Shown one piece after another: positions 51,361 to 59,400 of a stretch of 62,782 bases of DNA. The DNA is from Mucilaginibacter xinganensis (GTDB taxonomy: Bacteria > Bacteroidota > Bacteroidia > Sphingobacteriales > Sphingobacteriaceae). The notes under the pieces were generated by a model, which made no database searches, was not told the origin of the DNA, and worked only from the letters and a program-made list of their open reading frames with translations. The first letter of the stretch is position 1, and every line of letters starts with the position of its first letter. The translations under genes were made by a program, and so were the position numbers. The stretch is from positions 1 through 62,782 of the forward strand of contig JAMFSA010000070.1 of NCBI GenBank assembly GCA_026225055.1, in the 5' to 3' direction.

Positions 51361-53085
51361 TCAATAAGGCGCACCTAAGTTCCAAGTTGTCATGGGATTG
51401 GAAATGGCTTCTAGAATAAAGGACCCCACAATAGCGCGACCTGTTGTGCCAATAACGCCTGCATCAGCTCTATGTCTAATTTGAATAGGTTGTGTAGCAT
51501 ATTTTAAAATGCTTGGATTAAGACCTGTTGGAGGTACAAGCACTTTAACAGTAAAGACTTCTGGGTTAGTTAATGTATTGATTGGGCATAAAACCTGATC
51601 GGCGGCCCAAATCTTTGTTGAGCTCGTATTATAAATTTCATTGAAGAATGAAACTGGTGCAGGTGTGCTAGGCGTATTAATTTGCCATCCCGCCCAATTA
51701 TCTAAAGCAACTGGCACATAAGCAACAAACCAAGTTCCCGGGGTAAAACCTAATGTTGCAAGTGATAAGTCAGCTTGACATTTATAAATAATTTCATGGA
51801 TGGCTGTGCCGTCATTAACTGGCGTAACATCAATAACCTGATACTCGTTTCCCGCACTAATAAGTTGCTTGGAGCCGACATAGGTCGAGGACCCGGCATT
51901 GCGCTGTAAGGCCATGCCGGTCGCCACAACGCCCGTAACGCCCGTGTTCTTGGTTCCGGCTGTGCCCGGTGTACCGGGGAACGGGAACACATTCGATATG
52001 CTGAGCGGATTAAGATTGCGATTGTCACCTTGAATAACATTCGCTGCAAAAGCCGGGGCGATAACTTGTTGAACCTCAGCACGCACTAATGGCCAAGTCG
52101 GATGTAATCCGCCGGAATCATAAGCCGCAATGCCGTTGATTGTTTGAACATTATCAACAGTTCTACAATCAAGAACTACAACGCCTTGCGTACCTTCTAA
52201 TGCAACAATAGCATTATTAACTTGATTAACATATGTATATCTAATATCGCCGGGTGGCCAAAGTGTAAGACCGGTTGCAATTGTTTTAATAAATAACGGA
52301 ACGCCTCCGGCAAGAATAAGATTAACTGCATTCATAAGTGCTGGAATAATAATATTCGGAGAATTGTCTCCTTGGCTAGTTAAACCAATATCAATATCGT
52401 TTACCCCAATATCAATATAGAGGGCTTGCGGCCCTAAAGTTAAACAATAAGGTATGCGAGCTGTAATACCTGGAAAGCCATTAACCGCAGCGACAATATG
52501 ATCGCCATTAATTCCTTGTTCAGCCCCGTCCATTAACTCCAAGCCAGTCGGATTTAGAGCTAAAGTTAACCAAGGATTATTAGCGCTTGCGAAAATATCA
52601 ATATTATAACTGCCATTAATAGCAGATATGTTGTTAAGAACGCCTAATGGATTGGCGCTATAGCCCTGTAAACCTTGCGTCCCTGTTTGCGAGGAAAGAT
52701 AGTTAGAAAATACGCCGCCACCAATATAGCTATGACCTAAGAATATAATTTTACTATTATTGGCAATGGGGAAGGTTGGCAATGAAATTGGAATTGCTAT
52801 GTCAATTTCATAAGCTAATGTATTGCTAGCATCTTCAACGCGGACTTTAGCTGCAATAGTTCCGCCAACCGGCGCAGTTGTAGTTGTAGTTAACGCGCCA
52901 GTAGAAGAATTTACCGCAACATTTCCGCTAACAATAGAAAAAACTGCTCCAACCAAATCGCTTGTTAGCCTACCCGCAGCTGCCCCAGATGCTGCTTGGG
53001 CCGGAACTGTTGCAGGAACATATTGCAAGCGTGCATATAAATCTGCCCACAAACCTTTATATGCACGTTCAATTCTTGTGGGCAT
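51361..53085 (-). CDS. Tail spike with SGNH/GDSL esterase domain
   Basis: A 574-residue protein on the minus strand. After a 110-residue N-terminal domain (with a cadherin-like VPAQAASGAAAGRL...GNVAVNSSTGALTT repeat) comes an SGNH hydrolase: block I IIFLGHSYIGGG (Ser in GHS, variant of GDS), block III IDIGVNDIDIG (Asn) and block V SGGLHPTW (catalytic His). The C-terminal 200 residues are beta-rich and receptor-binding-like. It probably deacetylates a surface sugar. Its position and strand are apart from the late operon. A GC-rich patch lies at about 51880-51990. Confidence 0.78.
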   Translation of the reverse strand: MPTRIERAYKGLWADLYARLQYVPATVPAQAASGAAAGRLTSDLVGAVFSIVSGNVAVNSSTGALTTTTTAPVGGTIAAKVRVEDASNTLAYEIDIAIPISLPTFPIANNSKIIFLGHSYIGGGVFSNYLSSQTGTQGLQGYSANPLGVLNNISAINGSYNIDIFASANNPWLTLALNPTGLELMDGAEQGINGDHIVAAVNGFPGITARIPYCLTLGPQALYIDIGVNDIDIGLTSQGDNSPNIIIPALMNAVNLILAGGVPLFIKTIATGLTLWPPGDIRYTYVNQVNNAIVALEGTQGVVVLDCRTVDNVQTINGIAAYDSGGLHPTWPLVRAEVQQVIAPAFAANVIQGDNRNLNPLSISNVFPFPGTPGTAGTKNTGVTGVVATGMALQRNAGSSTYVGSKQLISAGNEYQVIDVTPVNDGTAIHEIIYKCQADLSLATLGFTPGTWFVAYVPVALDNWAGWQINTPSTPAPVSFFNEIYNTSSTKIWAADQVLCPINTLTNPEVFTVKVLVPPTGLNPSILKYATQPIQIRHRADAGVIGTTGRAIVGSFILEAISNPMTTWNLGAPY

Positions 53086-53146
53086 TTAAATTACCAATTT
53101 ATATTGAAATGAAATAAGAAATTGAACCGAAATAAGAAGTAAATAT

Positions 53147-53431
53147 CTACAAAAAATTACATAGCAACTGACCCGACCCTGTAACGCAGATATAATTTTC
53201 AATAGCAGAATTTATAGGCGTATCGCCAGCCGATGGAGTTACAGGCCCATTAATATTCATACGTGTTGAAATATCAGTTGTAACCACTAAAGTTTGCAAA
53301 CCATGATTTGCAGCAATCGTAATAGTGCAGGGCGAACTGTCCACATAACGATTGCCTTGTGCAGGCCCATAAGTTATATTATTGCCTTGAATGGTATTTT
53401 GCGAAGAACCGTTGATTACAATATTAGCCAT
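53147..53431 (-). CDS. Small beta-rich protein of the spike locus
   Basis: A 94-residue Asn/Thr/Ser-rich protein (MANIVINGSSQNTIQGNNI...) with two Cys residues. It precedes the SGNH spike on the same strand, so it may be a spike chaperone, cap or adaptor. No family is recognised. Confidence 0.55.
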   Translation of the reverse strand: MANIVINGSSQNTIQGNNITYGPAQGNRYVDSSPCTITIAANHGLQTLVVTTDISTRMNINGPVTPSAGDTPINSAIENYICVTGSGQLLCNFL

Positions 53432-53465
53432 TATAAATTCCTTATTGAACTACCCACGTGCAGGC

Positions 53466-53615
53466 ATGGCTGTGGAAGATATAGCTATAATTTTAGCGCA
53501 AATGGTGGCGGCCGGTTTTTCACCGATTCAGGCCAGCTCAGAAATCTTCCCACGCCTACGCGCGCGCGTCAATGGTGGCGCTCGGCGTCTCCCTCGTCCT
53601 CCCGCAGCGCGCTAA
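53466..53615 (+). CDS. Possible small GC-rich protein
   Basis: A 49-residue open frame (MAVEDIAIILAQMVAAGFSP...) with a helical start that resembles a conserved N-terminus (AQMVAAGFSPIQA) and an Arg/Pro tail that looks frame-shifted or decayed. It lies in a short GC-rich segment (53490-53620). Support is weak. Confidence 0.3.
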   Translation: MAVEDIAIILAQMVAAGFSPIQASSEIFPRLRARVNGGARRLPRPPAAR

Positions 53616-53710
53616 TCTTAACCCCCGTCCATCAAAATTAATCGTTGTATCAATTATCATTTTGAGGTATAAGTTCGAATATCAGCTTATAATTTGGGAA
53701 AATTAATAAA

Positions 53711-53881
53711 ATGGAATTTAATAAACAAGATATAATTGAAGTTACTCGCGAATGTGATATCGAATATAAACAGCGAAAAGTTTGTGTTGTTTATAAAAAT
53801 TTTAAAGAAGTAGCAGCTTTTCCTACATTTGAAGAAGCAATGAAATTTGTCTATTCAAATTGGAAACCTGTTAGGAATTAA
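53711..53881 (+). CDS. Small hypothetical protein (56 residues)
   Basis: A 56-residue protein (MEFNKQDIIEVTRECDIEYK...) with a beta hairpin-like middle (KVCVVYKNFKEV) and helix. There is no strong ribosome site. It lies four bases before the next gene. Function is unknown. Confidence 0.5.
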   Translation: MEFNKQDIIEVTRECDIEYKQRKVCVVYKNFKEVAAFPTFEEAMKFVYSNWKPVRN

Positions 53882-53884
53882 TTA

Positions 53885-54106
53885 ATGACATACCGAATTG
53901 AAATTCAATGTGATGATTTAAATCATTTCCCACAAAACTTAGCTCCTGTTGCACCTAATGCCACAGGAACTGTTCTTAGAGTTGTGGCTGATCTCGCACG
54001 AGATAAGGCCATCGCAAATGGCTGGCGTGCCAAATATATTGATAGTGGCAATAGTAAGTTTTTAGGTTGGGTTTGTCCAACTTGTTTGATTTTTGCCCAC
54101 AAATAG
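53885..54106 (+). CDS. Small protein with CPTC motif
   Basis: A 73-residue protein (MTYRIEIQCDDLNHFPQNLA...) with one Cys in IQCDD and a C-terminal WVCPTCLIF. The pattern is like small zinc ribbons or glutaredoxin-like ends. It is followed by a terminator. Function is unknown. Confidence 0.55.
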   Translation: MTYRIEIQCDDLNHFPQNLAPVAPNATGTVLRVVADLARDKAIANGWRAKYIDSGNSKFLGWVCPTCLIFAHK

Positions 54107-54172
54107 ACGGGTAAAGACAGTTAATGTTCCCACAAAAACATTTGTAGGTTAATATAGTTTAGTTAAGGCAAA

Positions 54173-54202
54173 GGCCACTGGTGAAAGCTGGTGGCCTTTT
54201 TC
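54173..54202 (+). terminator. Rho-independent terminator
   Basis: Stem GGCCAC/GTGGCC within AAAGGCCAC...GTGGCCTTTTT, followed by five T. It ends the small-gene transcript of 53711-54106 and marks the start of a long non-coding region. Confidence 0.9.
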
Positions 54203-54204
54203 GT

Positions 54205-54972
54205 TAGCATTTTTAGAATTAAGGAATGGATAGCTAACTGTCTAGCTTATGGTTAAGCTTATAGTAGCTATTAAAATCATTTTTAGAGTTTAGTTTAAGA
54301 AATAAGAAATAGCTTGAGTAGAGTTAAACGAGTGTTTGATACTAGTTTGAGAATTAAGGAATAGCTGATACTAGTTTAACTAGAGTTGTGAGAATTAAAA
54401 AATAGCTTGACAGTTGACATATATCGTTTGACAGGTGTTTCCTTTTACGGGTGATAGTTAAGTCGGAGGTTGAATGTTTTAGTTGTTTTACGTTGTTTTA
54501 CGGGCGTTTTAGGTGAGGCAGCACTTTAACAAACACGCGGAAGTGTTTGTAATTGCTGAGGAAATCGCGGTTTGTTTTATGTTTTACGGTTTTTAGGGTG
54601 GGGTCTGTACTATTTTACGTTATAAGTACCGTATAGAACCGTTCAAAATCATTTTGAGATACAAAGAATAGCTCTACTATAACTCTCTTTACCCCCTATA
54701 AAACAAATAAAACAACTAAAACATAAAACAAACATATCCAATCCTCCTGAATTCATTGAAGAAACGAAAATGTGATGTGTTTTACGGTTGTTTTACGGTG
54801 GCAAAGTGACAAATTTATCACACTTTGCACTTGACAGCCCTAGGCCTCCTATGCATTCGCGTGGCGAGCGGCTGAAGCCGAGCTGCCCCTTGCAAGAAGC
54901 TCAATTGTTATATAGTTTTGTGGGCAATCTGAAATTTTAAGCCGCGAGGCTATTTGTGGGCAACTAAGAGCC
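54205..54972 (+). repeat. Non-coding region with TTTTACG repeats (origin or pac candidate)
   Basis: About 770 bases without a credible gene, the longest such gap. It contains at least seven TTTTACG(G) units (54449-54798), a reverse-sense cluster of AAAACA units (54708-54745), paired 'GATACTAGTTT' units and 'GAATTAA(GG)AATAGCT' units (54205-54420), and three TTGACA boxes within 30 bases (54411-54440). It lies directly upstream of the small terminase gene. It could be a replication origin, the packaging-start site or a multi-promoter region. Confidence 0.55.
54801..54836 (+). promoter_or_regulatory. Operator-like palindrome beside a TTGACA box
   Basis: GCAAAGTG (54801-54808) and CACTTTGC (54821-54828) form a perfect inverted repeat. 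TTGACA at 54831-54836 follows at once and could be a -35 box for the small terminase transcript, with TATGCA at 54852 as a poor, closely spaced -10. The arrangement suggests repressor or activator control; it is unproven. Confidence 0.5.
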
Positions 54973-55719
54973 ATGGCGAGAGCTTATTTTAAAAAACATT
55001 TTAAAGAAATTGCTAAGGCCTATGTGCAAATGCCTGCGCCTTCGCAACATGATTTAGATAAAATTAAAGTTGCAACATTTACTTGTAGAACAATTGAAGA
55101 CTTTGCAGAATTTTTAGAAATGAACCCGCTTGCTTTTAAAGCATGGGTTGATAACTACGACAGTGTAAGAAAAATCTATAAGTCATGGCGCGATCACATG
55201 ACCGATAAGGTCGAAGCAGCCATGGCCAAGCGAGCTTTAGGTTTTACAAAGAAAGTTAGAAAAGATGTCATCACTCGGCAAGGCACAGTTGAGACATTAG
55301 TTACAGAACAATATTTTCCGCCCGATACTAGCGCGGCTCAATTTTGGCTTAAAAACCGTCGTCCAGATGAATGGAAAGAAACAACTCAATTAGATGTAAA
55401 CTTGCAAGCTGACATTAGAGCGTGGCTCATTAGTGCGACCGGTGATCAACCACAAGATAAGACAGAAGTTTTGAATATTACTCCACAAGTTGTTGAAGCC
55501 AAACCTGTCGAGGCATTACCTAAACCAATTTTAAAAGAAGTTATTGAATTAATTGTACCTGAAATTGTACCTGAAACGAAAATAGAAACTATACCTAAAG
55601 TCGAGATTGAAGTTATGCCTGAAATTAAATTAGAAGTTGAATTAGAAGCCATACCCGATGCTGAACCCGCCGCGCCGCAGCCATCTGGGTTCGCTCAACT
55701 CAATTCGCGGTGGGGGTAA
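54973..55719 (+). CDS. terS: Terminase small subunit
   Basis: A 248-residue protein. Residues about 65-120 match phage small terminases: DKVEAAMAKRALGFTKKV, then a GTVET segment and FPPDTSAAQFWLKNRRPDEW, the best conserved part of the family. The N-terminus carries the DNA-binding helices. The last 95 residues are a Glu/Pro-rich tail with repeating PEIxxE units. It recognises the pac site and recruits the large subunit. On the circle it lies about 7 kb upstream of the large subunit gene, with accessory genes between. The last 50 bases enter a GC-rich stretch. Confidence 0.85.
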   Translation: MARAYFKKHFKEIAKAYVQMPAPSQHDLDKIKVATFTCRTIEDFAEFLEMNPLAFKAWVDNYDSVRKIYKSWRDHMTDKVEAAMAKRALGFTKKVRKDVITRQGTVETLVTEQYFPPDTSAAQFWLKNRRPDEWKETTQLDVNLQADIRAWLISATGDQPQDKTEVLNITPQVVEAKPVEALPKPILKEVIELIVPEIVPETKIETIPKVEIEVMPEIKLEVELEAIPDAEPAAPQPSGFAQLNSRWG

Positions 55720-56015
55720 GCCGCTTGGATGGGCCATAGCGGGCCTGAAAGGGGCGCTGGGCGGCTTTTGGAGGTTTGGAGATAGGTCCAGAAGGTTTGA
55801 CCTTCGATCAGCCTCCACGGCGCTTATTTTCGAACATGCCTCCGACTGACCGGATGGGCCAGGAATGGCCGCAAAGGCCCTGGGAGCGCGTTCTGAGCGG
55901 CTTTTGGGGATGGGTCGGCTAGCCCTATGGCCCAAGCGCTTGGATTGGCTCAGATGGCTTTGCTAGAATTGAGATAATTCCTATCGGATTAGTAGGAATT
56001 GCAGGCAACAAAAAA
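55720..56015. other. GC-rich non-coding segment after the small terminase
   Basis: About 300 bases, GC-rich to 55965, with only overlapping shadow frames and no ribosome site. AATTCCTA/TAGGAATT forms a perfect eight-base inverted repeat at about 55977-56001, a possible operator or hairpin ahead of the terminator. It could hold the pac cut site, which in many phages lies in or near the small terminase gene. Confidence 0.4.
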
Positions 56016-56040
56016 GCCCGCAAGTTTCCCTGCGGGCTTT
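56016..56040. terminator. Bidirectional terminator
   Basis: GCCCGCA/TGCGGGC stem with loop AGTTTCCC, preceded by six A and followed by TTT. It lies between the plus-strand small terminase gene and minus-strand small genes, so it likely stops both. Confidence 0.88.
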
Positions 56041-56048
56041 GGTGTTAG

Positions 56049-56123
56049 TTAAAGTTGAATAAGAACATAAATAAAGAAAGCAATGCAGCCAAAGAAGAGC
56101 GAGGCTTTGATGTCAGAGATCAT
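56049..56123 (-). CDS. Very small membrane peptide
   Basis: A 24-residue peptide (MISDIKASLFFGCIAFFIYV...) that is one membrane helix. Its ATG overlaps the stop of the upstream gene (ATGA) and it is the last gene of that transcript. Function is unknown. Confidence 0.45.
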   Translation of the reverse strand: MISDIKASLFFGCIAFFIYVLIQL

Positions 56124-56248
56124 TCATCACCTTTATTGGCTGCATAATAAGCCTCGCGTTCCCATTGGTTGAGAACATTTTGAGGCGTATTTTCAATAAT
56201 AGTCGCGACTTCATCGATCAGTTGTTCCCAAGCTTCATTATCAAACAT
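56120..56248 (-). CDS. Small acidic protein (42 residues)
   Basis: A 42-residue helical, acidic protein (MFDNEAWEQLIDEVATIIEN...). It has a strong GGAGG site seven bases before its ATG. It is coupled to the downstream membrane peptide. Function is unknown. Confidence 0.6.
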   Translation of the reverse strand: MFDNEAWEQLIDEVATIIENTPQNVLNQWEREAYYAANKGDE

Positions 56249-56299
56249 ATTATATCCTCCAATTTGATTGCTATTTATAGTCTATATTTTAGATAGAAG

Positions 56300-56593
56300 T
56301 CAAACAGCAATATCATAGATAATTTTAGGAACGGTCCAACCTGCAAGCGAATAATAGCGCCGCGCACGGAGCTTGGTTTCATATTCGCGTTGCGCCTTCC
56401 CATCCATCCGATTGAATTTCGTACGGGACCAATCGCACATACCGTCCAATTCGCGCTTTTCCGCATCGTCCGGCAGGCTAGCAATTTGTTCGGCCAAGGT
56501 GCGAATAACGCCGTCATATCGCATTTTAACCGAAAGAGCTTTTTGAACACGTCCGAGCTGCATTGGATTTAATTTAGACATGTCTAACTGCAT
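56300..56593 (-). CDS. Hypothetical helical protein
   Basis: A 97-residue basic helical protein (MQLDMSKLNPMQLGRVQKAL...). The ATG at 56593 has TTGGAG eight bases upstream; an ATG at 56620 would add nine residues but lacks such a site. It is preceded by a UUCG-type terminator, so it may have its own promoter. No family is recognised. Confidence 0.6.
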   Translation of the reverse strand: MQLDMSKLNPMQLGRVQKALSVKMRYDGVIRTLAEQIASLPDDAEKRELDGMCDWSRTKFNRMDGKAQREYETKLRARRYYSLAGWTVPKIIYDIAV

Positions 56594-56651
56594 CTCACAC
56601 ACTCCAATTTGATAATTCATTTTTATTAGAAGCTAATGCAGAAGTCAAATA

Positions 56652-56677
56652 AAAAGGGCGACCCGAAGGCCGCCCTT
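56652..56677 (-). terminator. UUCG-loop terminator (copy 1)
   Basis: On the minus strand GGGCGGCC pairs with GGTCGCCC around a TTCG tetraloop, followed by TTTTTATTT. It ends the transcript from the 56709-56930 gene. A related copy lies at 57107-57138, and both are followed on the plus strand by TTAATTTTAAGCC, a small duplication. Confidence 0.88.
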
Positions 56678-56708
56678 AATTTTAAGCCACAACCCTGCCG
56701 GGGTTTTA

Positions 56709-56930
56709 TTAAGTATATTTAAAATTATGGGAAGAAACAGCTTTTATTTTAGGTTCAAATTCTTCGATATTAAATCCCATAATATTAAATGCTTTTTGAG
56801 TAGGTTTCACATAAGAAACAAATTTAATAGGGCAATACGACCATTTGTTTTTAAGAGCTTCAATAATAGCAATAGAAACAAGCACCTCTTGAAAACTCTT
56901 TTTAACATTATAGATATTCATCTTTGGCAA
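56709..56930 (-). CDS. Small hypothetical protein
   Basis: A 73-residue protein (MPKMNIYNVKKSFQEVLVSI...) with a helical start and a beta/loop second half. It ends before a UUCG terminator and follows a gap rich in GC hairpins (56935-57060). No family is recognised. Confidence 0.5.
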   Translation of the reverse strand: MPKMNIYNVKKSFQEVLVSIAIIEALKNKWSYCPIKFVSYVKPTQKAFNIMGFNIEEFEPKIKAVSSHNFKYT

Positions 56931-57106
56931 TCCTTTTGACGCCGGGGAAAGTGCCCCGACTCACCCTGTTTCCCGCTCAAGCGGCCCGGCTTAGGAAGCC
57001 TCGCCTAGGAGGGACCGGATAACGCCGGCCTCAACCGAGGAACAACTTTGTTATAAGCCTTCTAATTACGATTGCAAGCGAAAATGATTTTTAAAATGAT
57101 TTTTAA

Positions 57107-57138
57107 AAAGGGCGACCTGCTAACGTAGAAGGCCGCCC
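57107..57138 (-). terminator. Terminator (copy 2)
   Basis: On the minus strand GGGCGGCC/GGTCGCCC with a 13-base loop and a following TTTTTAAAAA. It ends the DUF932 gene transcript and shares its stem and flank with the terminator at 56652-56677. Confidence 0.85.
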
Positions 57139-57145
57139 CTTAATT

Positions 57146-58153
57146 TTAAGCCGCAACCAAAGGCTTGGCCAGCGTCGCGCGAAGCATTTCCAGCGCACGC
57201 GACTTGAGAACCGCGCCAGAACCCATGAGCGAAGAGGACATGCGAGCCGCATCCGCACCTTCGCCGCTATGATCGCGGGTCGTGCGGTTGTGATCCACAT
57301 AGCGCGTGACGGCATTTAGAGCCGTCCAAGCCGTACCCTTTACAGTACCTTCTTTGACCGTTTCGTTATAAGCATCGAACAAGCTTTCAAGTTGGTTCTT
57401 AGCATTTGTGGTGCGATCTTCCTTTTCAGGAACATCCTTGGGACCATAGAAAACTTTCGTAAGAAAATCTTCAGTGTCCTTTTTGGACATTTTAGAAAGC
57501 GCCATCGCATCGGCCATTTCCTTGTAGTGGAAATATTGGCCAGCAATTTCGGCAAGCTGTTCATGGGCGCGATCCTTGACGTCTTGCGTCCACTTCGTGC
57601 AATGCCGAACCCTAACTTGAGCGTCCTTGTCATACATAGAAGCGGTTAGAGTATTGTTGCAAACAACGCGAACCATAGTGGCTTGAGCCGTGGTCGCGAG
57701 CTTGCCGTCAAATGAAGTCGTGAACAGCACAAAGGGATTGTGTGCATCCCCGCCAGCCGTCAAATCTTCATTGAAACGCGCCGTAGCGAACAAAACCTTG
57801 CCACCCTTGAGCACGCCAGCCGTTTCCAGATGGAAGCGGTCGTCAGCACTAATGAAGTCATCAAAAAATTCGAGGACTTCACTCGGCTGAACAGGCTTAT
57901 AACGATCAGTCATACAACCTAGCGAAGCGCCAGTGTCAGAGCGGACCATGTGATAGTTGTCCGACTTGCGCATTTCGCCTTGAAACTCGTATTGGGATTG
58001 AACCGTAAGGCATTCCCAATCGTACCCGGCCGCCTTAATCCAAGCTTCGCGAGACGCGCCTTGTTCAAGCTTTTGACCGAGACCATGCCAAGTTTTATCG
58101 CCAACATAAGCGAAGTTGTCTTGGCCGTTCGAGTTGTCAATCATATGAGCCAT
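57146..58153 (-). CDS. DUF932 family phage/plasmid protein
   Basis: A 335-residue protein of the DUF932 (TIGR03299) family: TWHGLGQKLEQGASREAWIK near residue 20, a central RFHLETAGVLKGGKVLFATA segment, and VRVVCNNTLTAS near 180. It is common in phages and plasmids; its role is not firmly known. The ATG at 58153 follows AGGAGAC; a longer start at 58198 is less likely. The gene is more GC-rich than its flanks and is the only gene between two terminators and a long leader, so it is probably expressed on its own. Confidence 0.87.
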   Translation of the reverse strand: MAHMIDNSNGQDNFAYVGDKTWHGLGQKLEQGASREAWIKAAGYDWECLTVQSQYEFQGEMRKSDNYHMVRSDTGASLGCMTDRYKPVQPSEVLEFFDDFISADDRFHLETAGVLKGGKVLFATARFNEDLTAGGDAHNPFVLFTTSFDGKLATTAQATMVRVVCNNTLTASMYDKDAQVRVRHCTKWTQDVKDRAHEQLAEIAGQYFHYKEMADAMALSKMSKKDTEDFLTKVFYGPKDVPEKEDRTTNAKNQLESLFDAYNETVKEGTVKGTAWTALNAVTRYVDHNRTTRDHSGEGADAARMSSSLMGSGAVLKSRALEMLRATLAKPLVAA

Positions 58154-58574
58154 TGTCTTAGTCTCCTGTTTGTTCCGCTTGAGACCGCTCTGAACCAATC
58201 AGAGCACAAGTCGGAAAATGTAGGGTGCGGGTTCTGGCCCTTCCCATTGTGCCTGCCCCGGCGGGGCAACTCACTTACTGACACCAATCTAATGGCAGCA
58301 AATAAGATTGCAAGCCCTATTTTATAAAAATCGTACCGTGGCGCTAACAAACTTATAGCGATATGGCGGCTCAAACCAATGCCATCACAGAGCCCCTTAA
58401 ATGGCTGCTGAGGCCGATTGGAGGGTTTTGGGTAGGGTAGTAGCCGACACATTGCCAGCGCGGTTTGTTCTAGTTTTGTGCTAACAATCGTCAGCAGCTA
58501 TCAAAATAAGGCTTGAACTAGCAGTTAAAATGATTATGTAGGTGATTGAGCAATCAAGCTCGGAGGCGAGAGCT
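58154..58574. promoter_or_regulatory. 420-base leader without a convincing gene
   Basis: The region between the DUF932 start and the small plus-strand gene. A minus-strand frame covers most of it, but it has poor composition and no ribosome site. GCCCCGGCGGGGC at about 58256 is a GC-rich hairpin. It probably holds divergent promoters for the two flanking genes; none is clear by eye. Confidence 0.35.
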
Positions 58575-58721
58575 ATGCGTTTGTGGAAATATAATAAGGT
58601 TACAGGCTATTGGGTGCTTATAAGAACCGTTAGCGAGCAAACAGCTAAACAATGGATTGATATTTATAAGGCCGATGAACCCAATGAACAGTTCAAGATT
58701 AGTTTCAACAGGCCAAAGTAA
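58575..58721 (+). CDS. Small hypothetical protein (48 residues)
   Basis: A 48-residue protein (MRLWKYNKVTGYWVLIRTVS...) with CGGAGG upstream of the ATG. The first half has a beta-hairpin pattern common in small phage proteins, and the rest a helix. It ends just before a terminator, so it is a monocistronic gene. Function is unknown. Confidence 0.6.
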   Translation: MRLWKYNKVTGYWVLIRTVSEQTAKQWIDIYKADEPNEQFKISFNRPK

Positions 58722-58725
58722 GTAA

Positions 58726-58748
58726 TAAGGGCTCACGCCCTTTCTTTT
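58726..58748 (+). terminator. Short terminator
   Basis: AAGGGC/GCCCTT stem with loop TCAC followed by TCTTTTT. It fits the end of the 58575-58721 gene. Confidence 0.75.
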
Positions 58749-59003
58749 TCCCGACAGCCTTTGGGAACTGATTTCAAAAACTGCGACCATGGTTGGGTCG
58801 ACCGGGTGGTGGCCTCGTTGTGGTGAGAATTAAGGGTCCCATATCACCATATGCACCAACTAAAAAATCTCAAAAATACCGTCAATTTTAAATCTTAAAA
58901 TAACATATAAAAATTTATGAAAACTAAATACAATCTTAAATCTCAAAATGATTCCAAATATAAATCCTAAATATCACCCATAAAAAATTACAAAATAAAA
59001 ATT

Positions 59004-59111
59004 TCAATCATTGCGACCAACCTCCCATAAGAATAGCAAAAAACCAAGTCCCGTTGCTAAAATTAATAAAACTGCAGCAATAACTCCTAAAATTGTTAAA
59101 AAATGTGTCAT
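59004..59111 (-). CDS. Very small membrane protein
   Basis: A 35-residue peptide with one long hydrophobic helix (LGVIAAVLLILATGLGFLLF) and a short polar tail EVGRND. AAGGAAG precedes the ATG. Function is unknown. Confidence 0.5.
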   Translation of the reverse strand: MTHFLTILGVIAAVLLILATGLGFLLFLWEVGRND

Positions 59112-59171
59112 TTTCTTCCTTTCTGGCGATCTTTATTTACTTATCGATATTTAGCCTGTCTTTGTGGGCAT

Positions 59172-59330
59172 TTAAATTAAATCCACTTTCTTAATATTGC
59201 CGCAATGATCACAACGAAGAATATATCTAGTACCAACCATTTTACTATCTACTAAAGTTAAACGGGTGTTAAAAATTGTATTCCATTTATGAATGTGACC
59301 CCAAATTAACCATTGAATTAATCTAATCAT
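59172..59330 (-). CDS. Small zinc-ribbon-like protein
   Basis: A 52-residue basic protein with a WGHIHKWNTI segment and YILRCDHCGNIKKVDL near its end. This His/CxxCG layout is a recurrent small phage protein. The ATG at 59330 follows AGAGAG. The gene ends next to a TGTGGGCATTTAAATT word that also occurs at 53075. Confidence 0.58.
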   Translation of the reverse strand: MIRLIQWLIWGHIHKWNTIFNTRLTLVDSKMVGTRYILRCDHCGNIKKVDLI

Positions 59331-59400
59331 TTTATTTCTCTCTAATTCAACCAATGATATAAATTATTGTTGCTATTAAAATTAATGATCCTGTTCACAT

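Noticed and set aside
58141..58452. Minus-strand frame of 103 codons upstream of the DUF932 gene
   Set aside because: No ribosome site, no family-like pattern, and it overlaps the leader and the start of the DUF932 gene. More likely a promoter/leader region.
58554..58790. 78-codon minus-strand frame opposite the small gene at 58575
   Set aside because: The plus-strand gene has a good ribosome site and terminator; the minus frame has neither.
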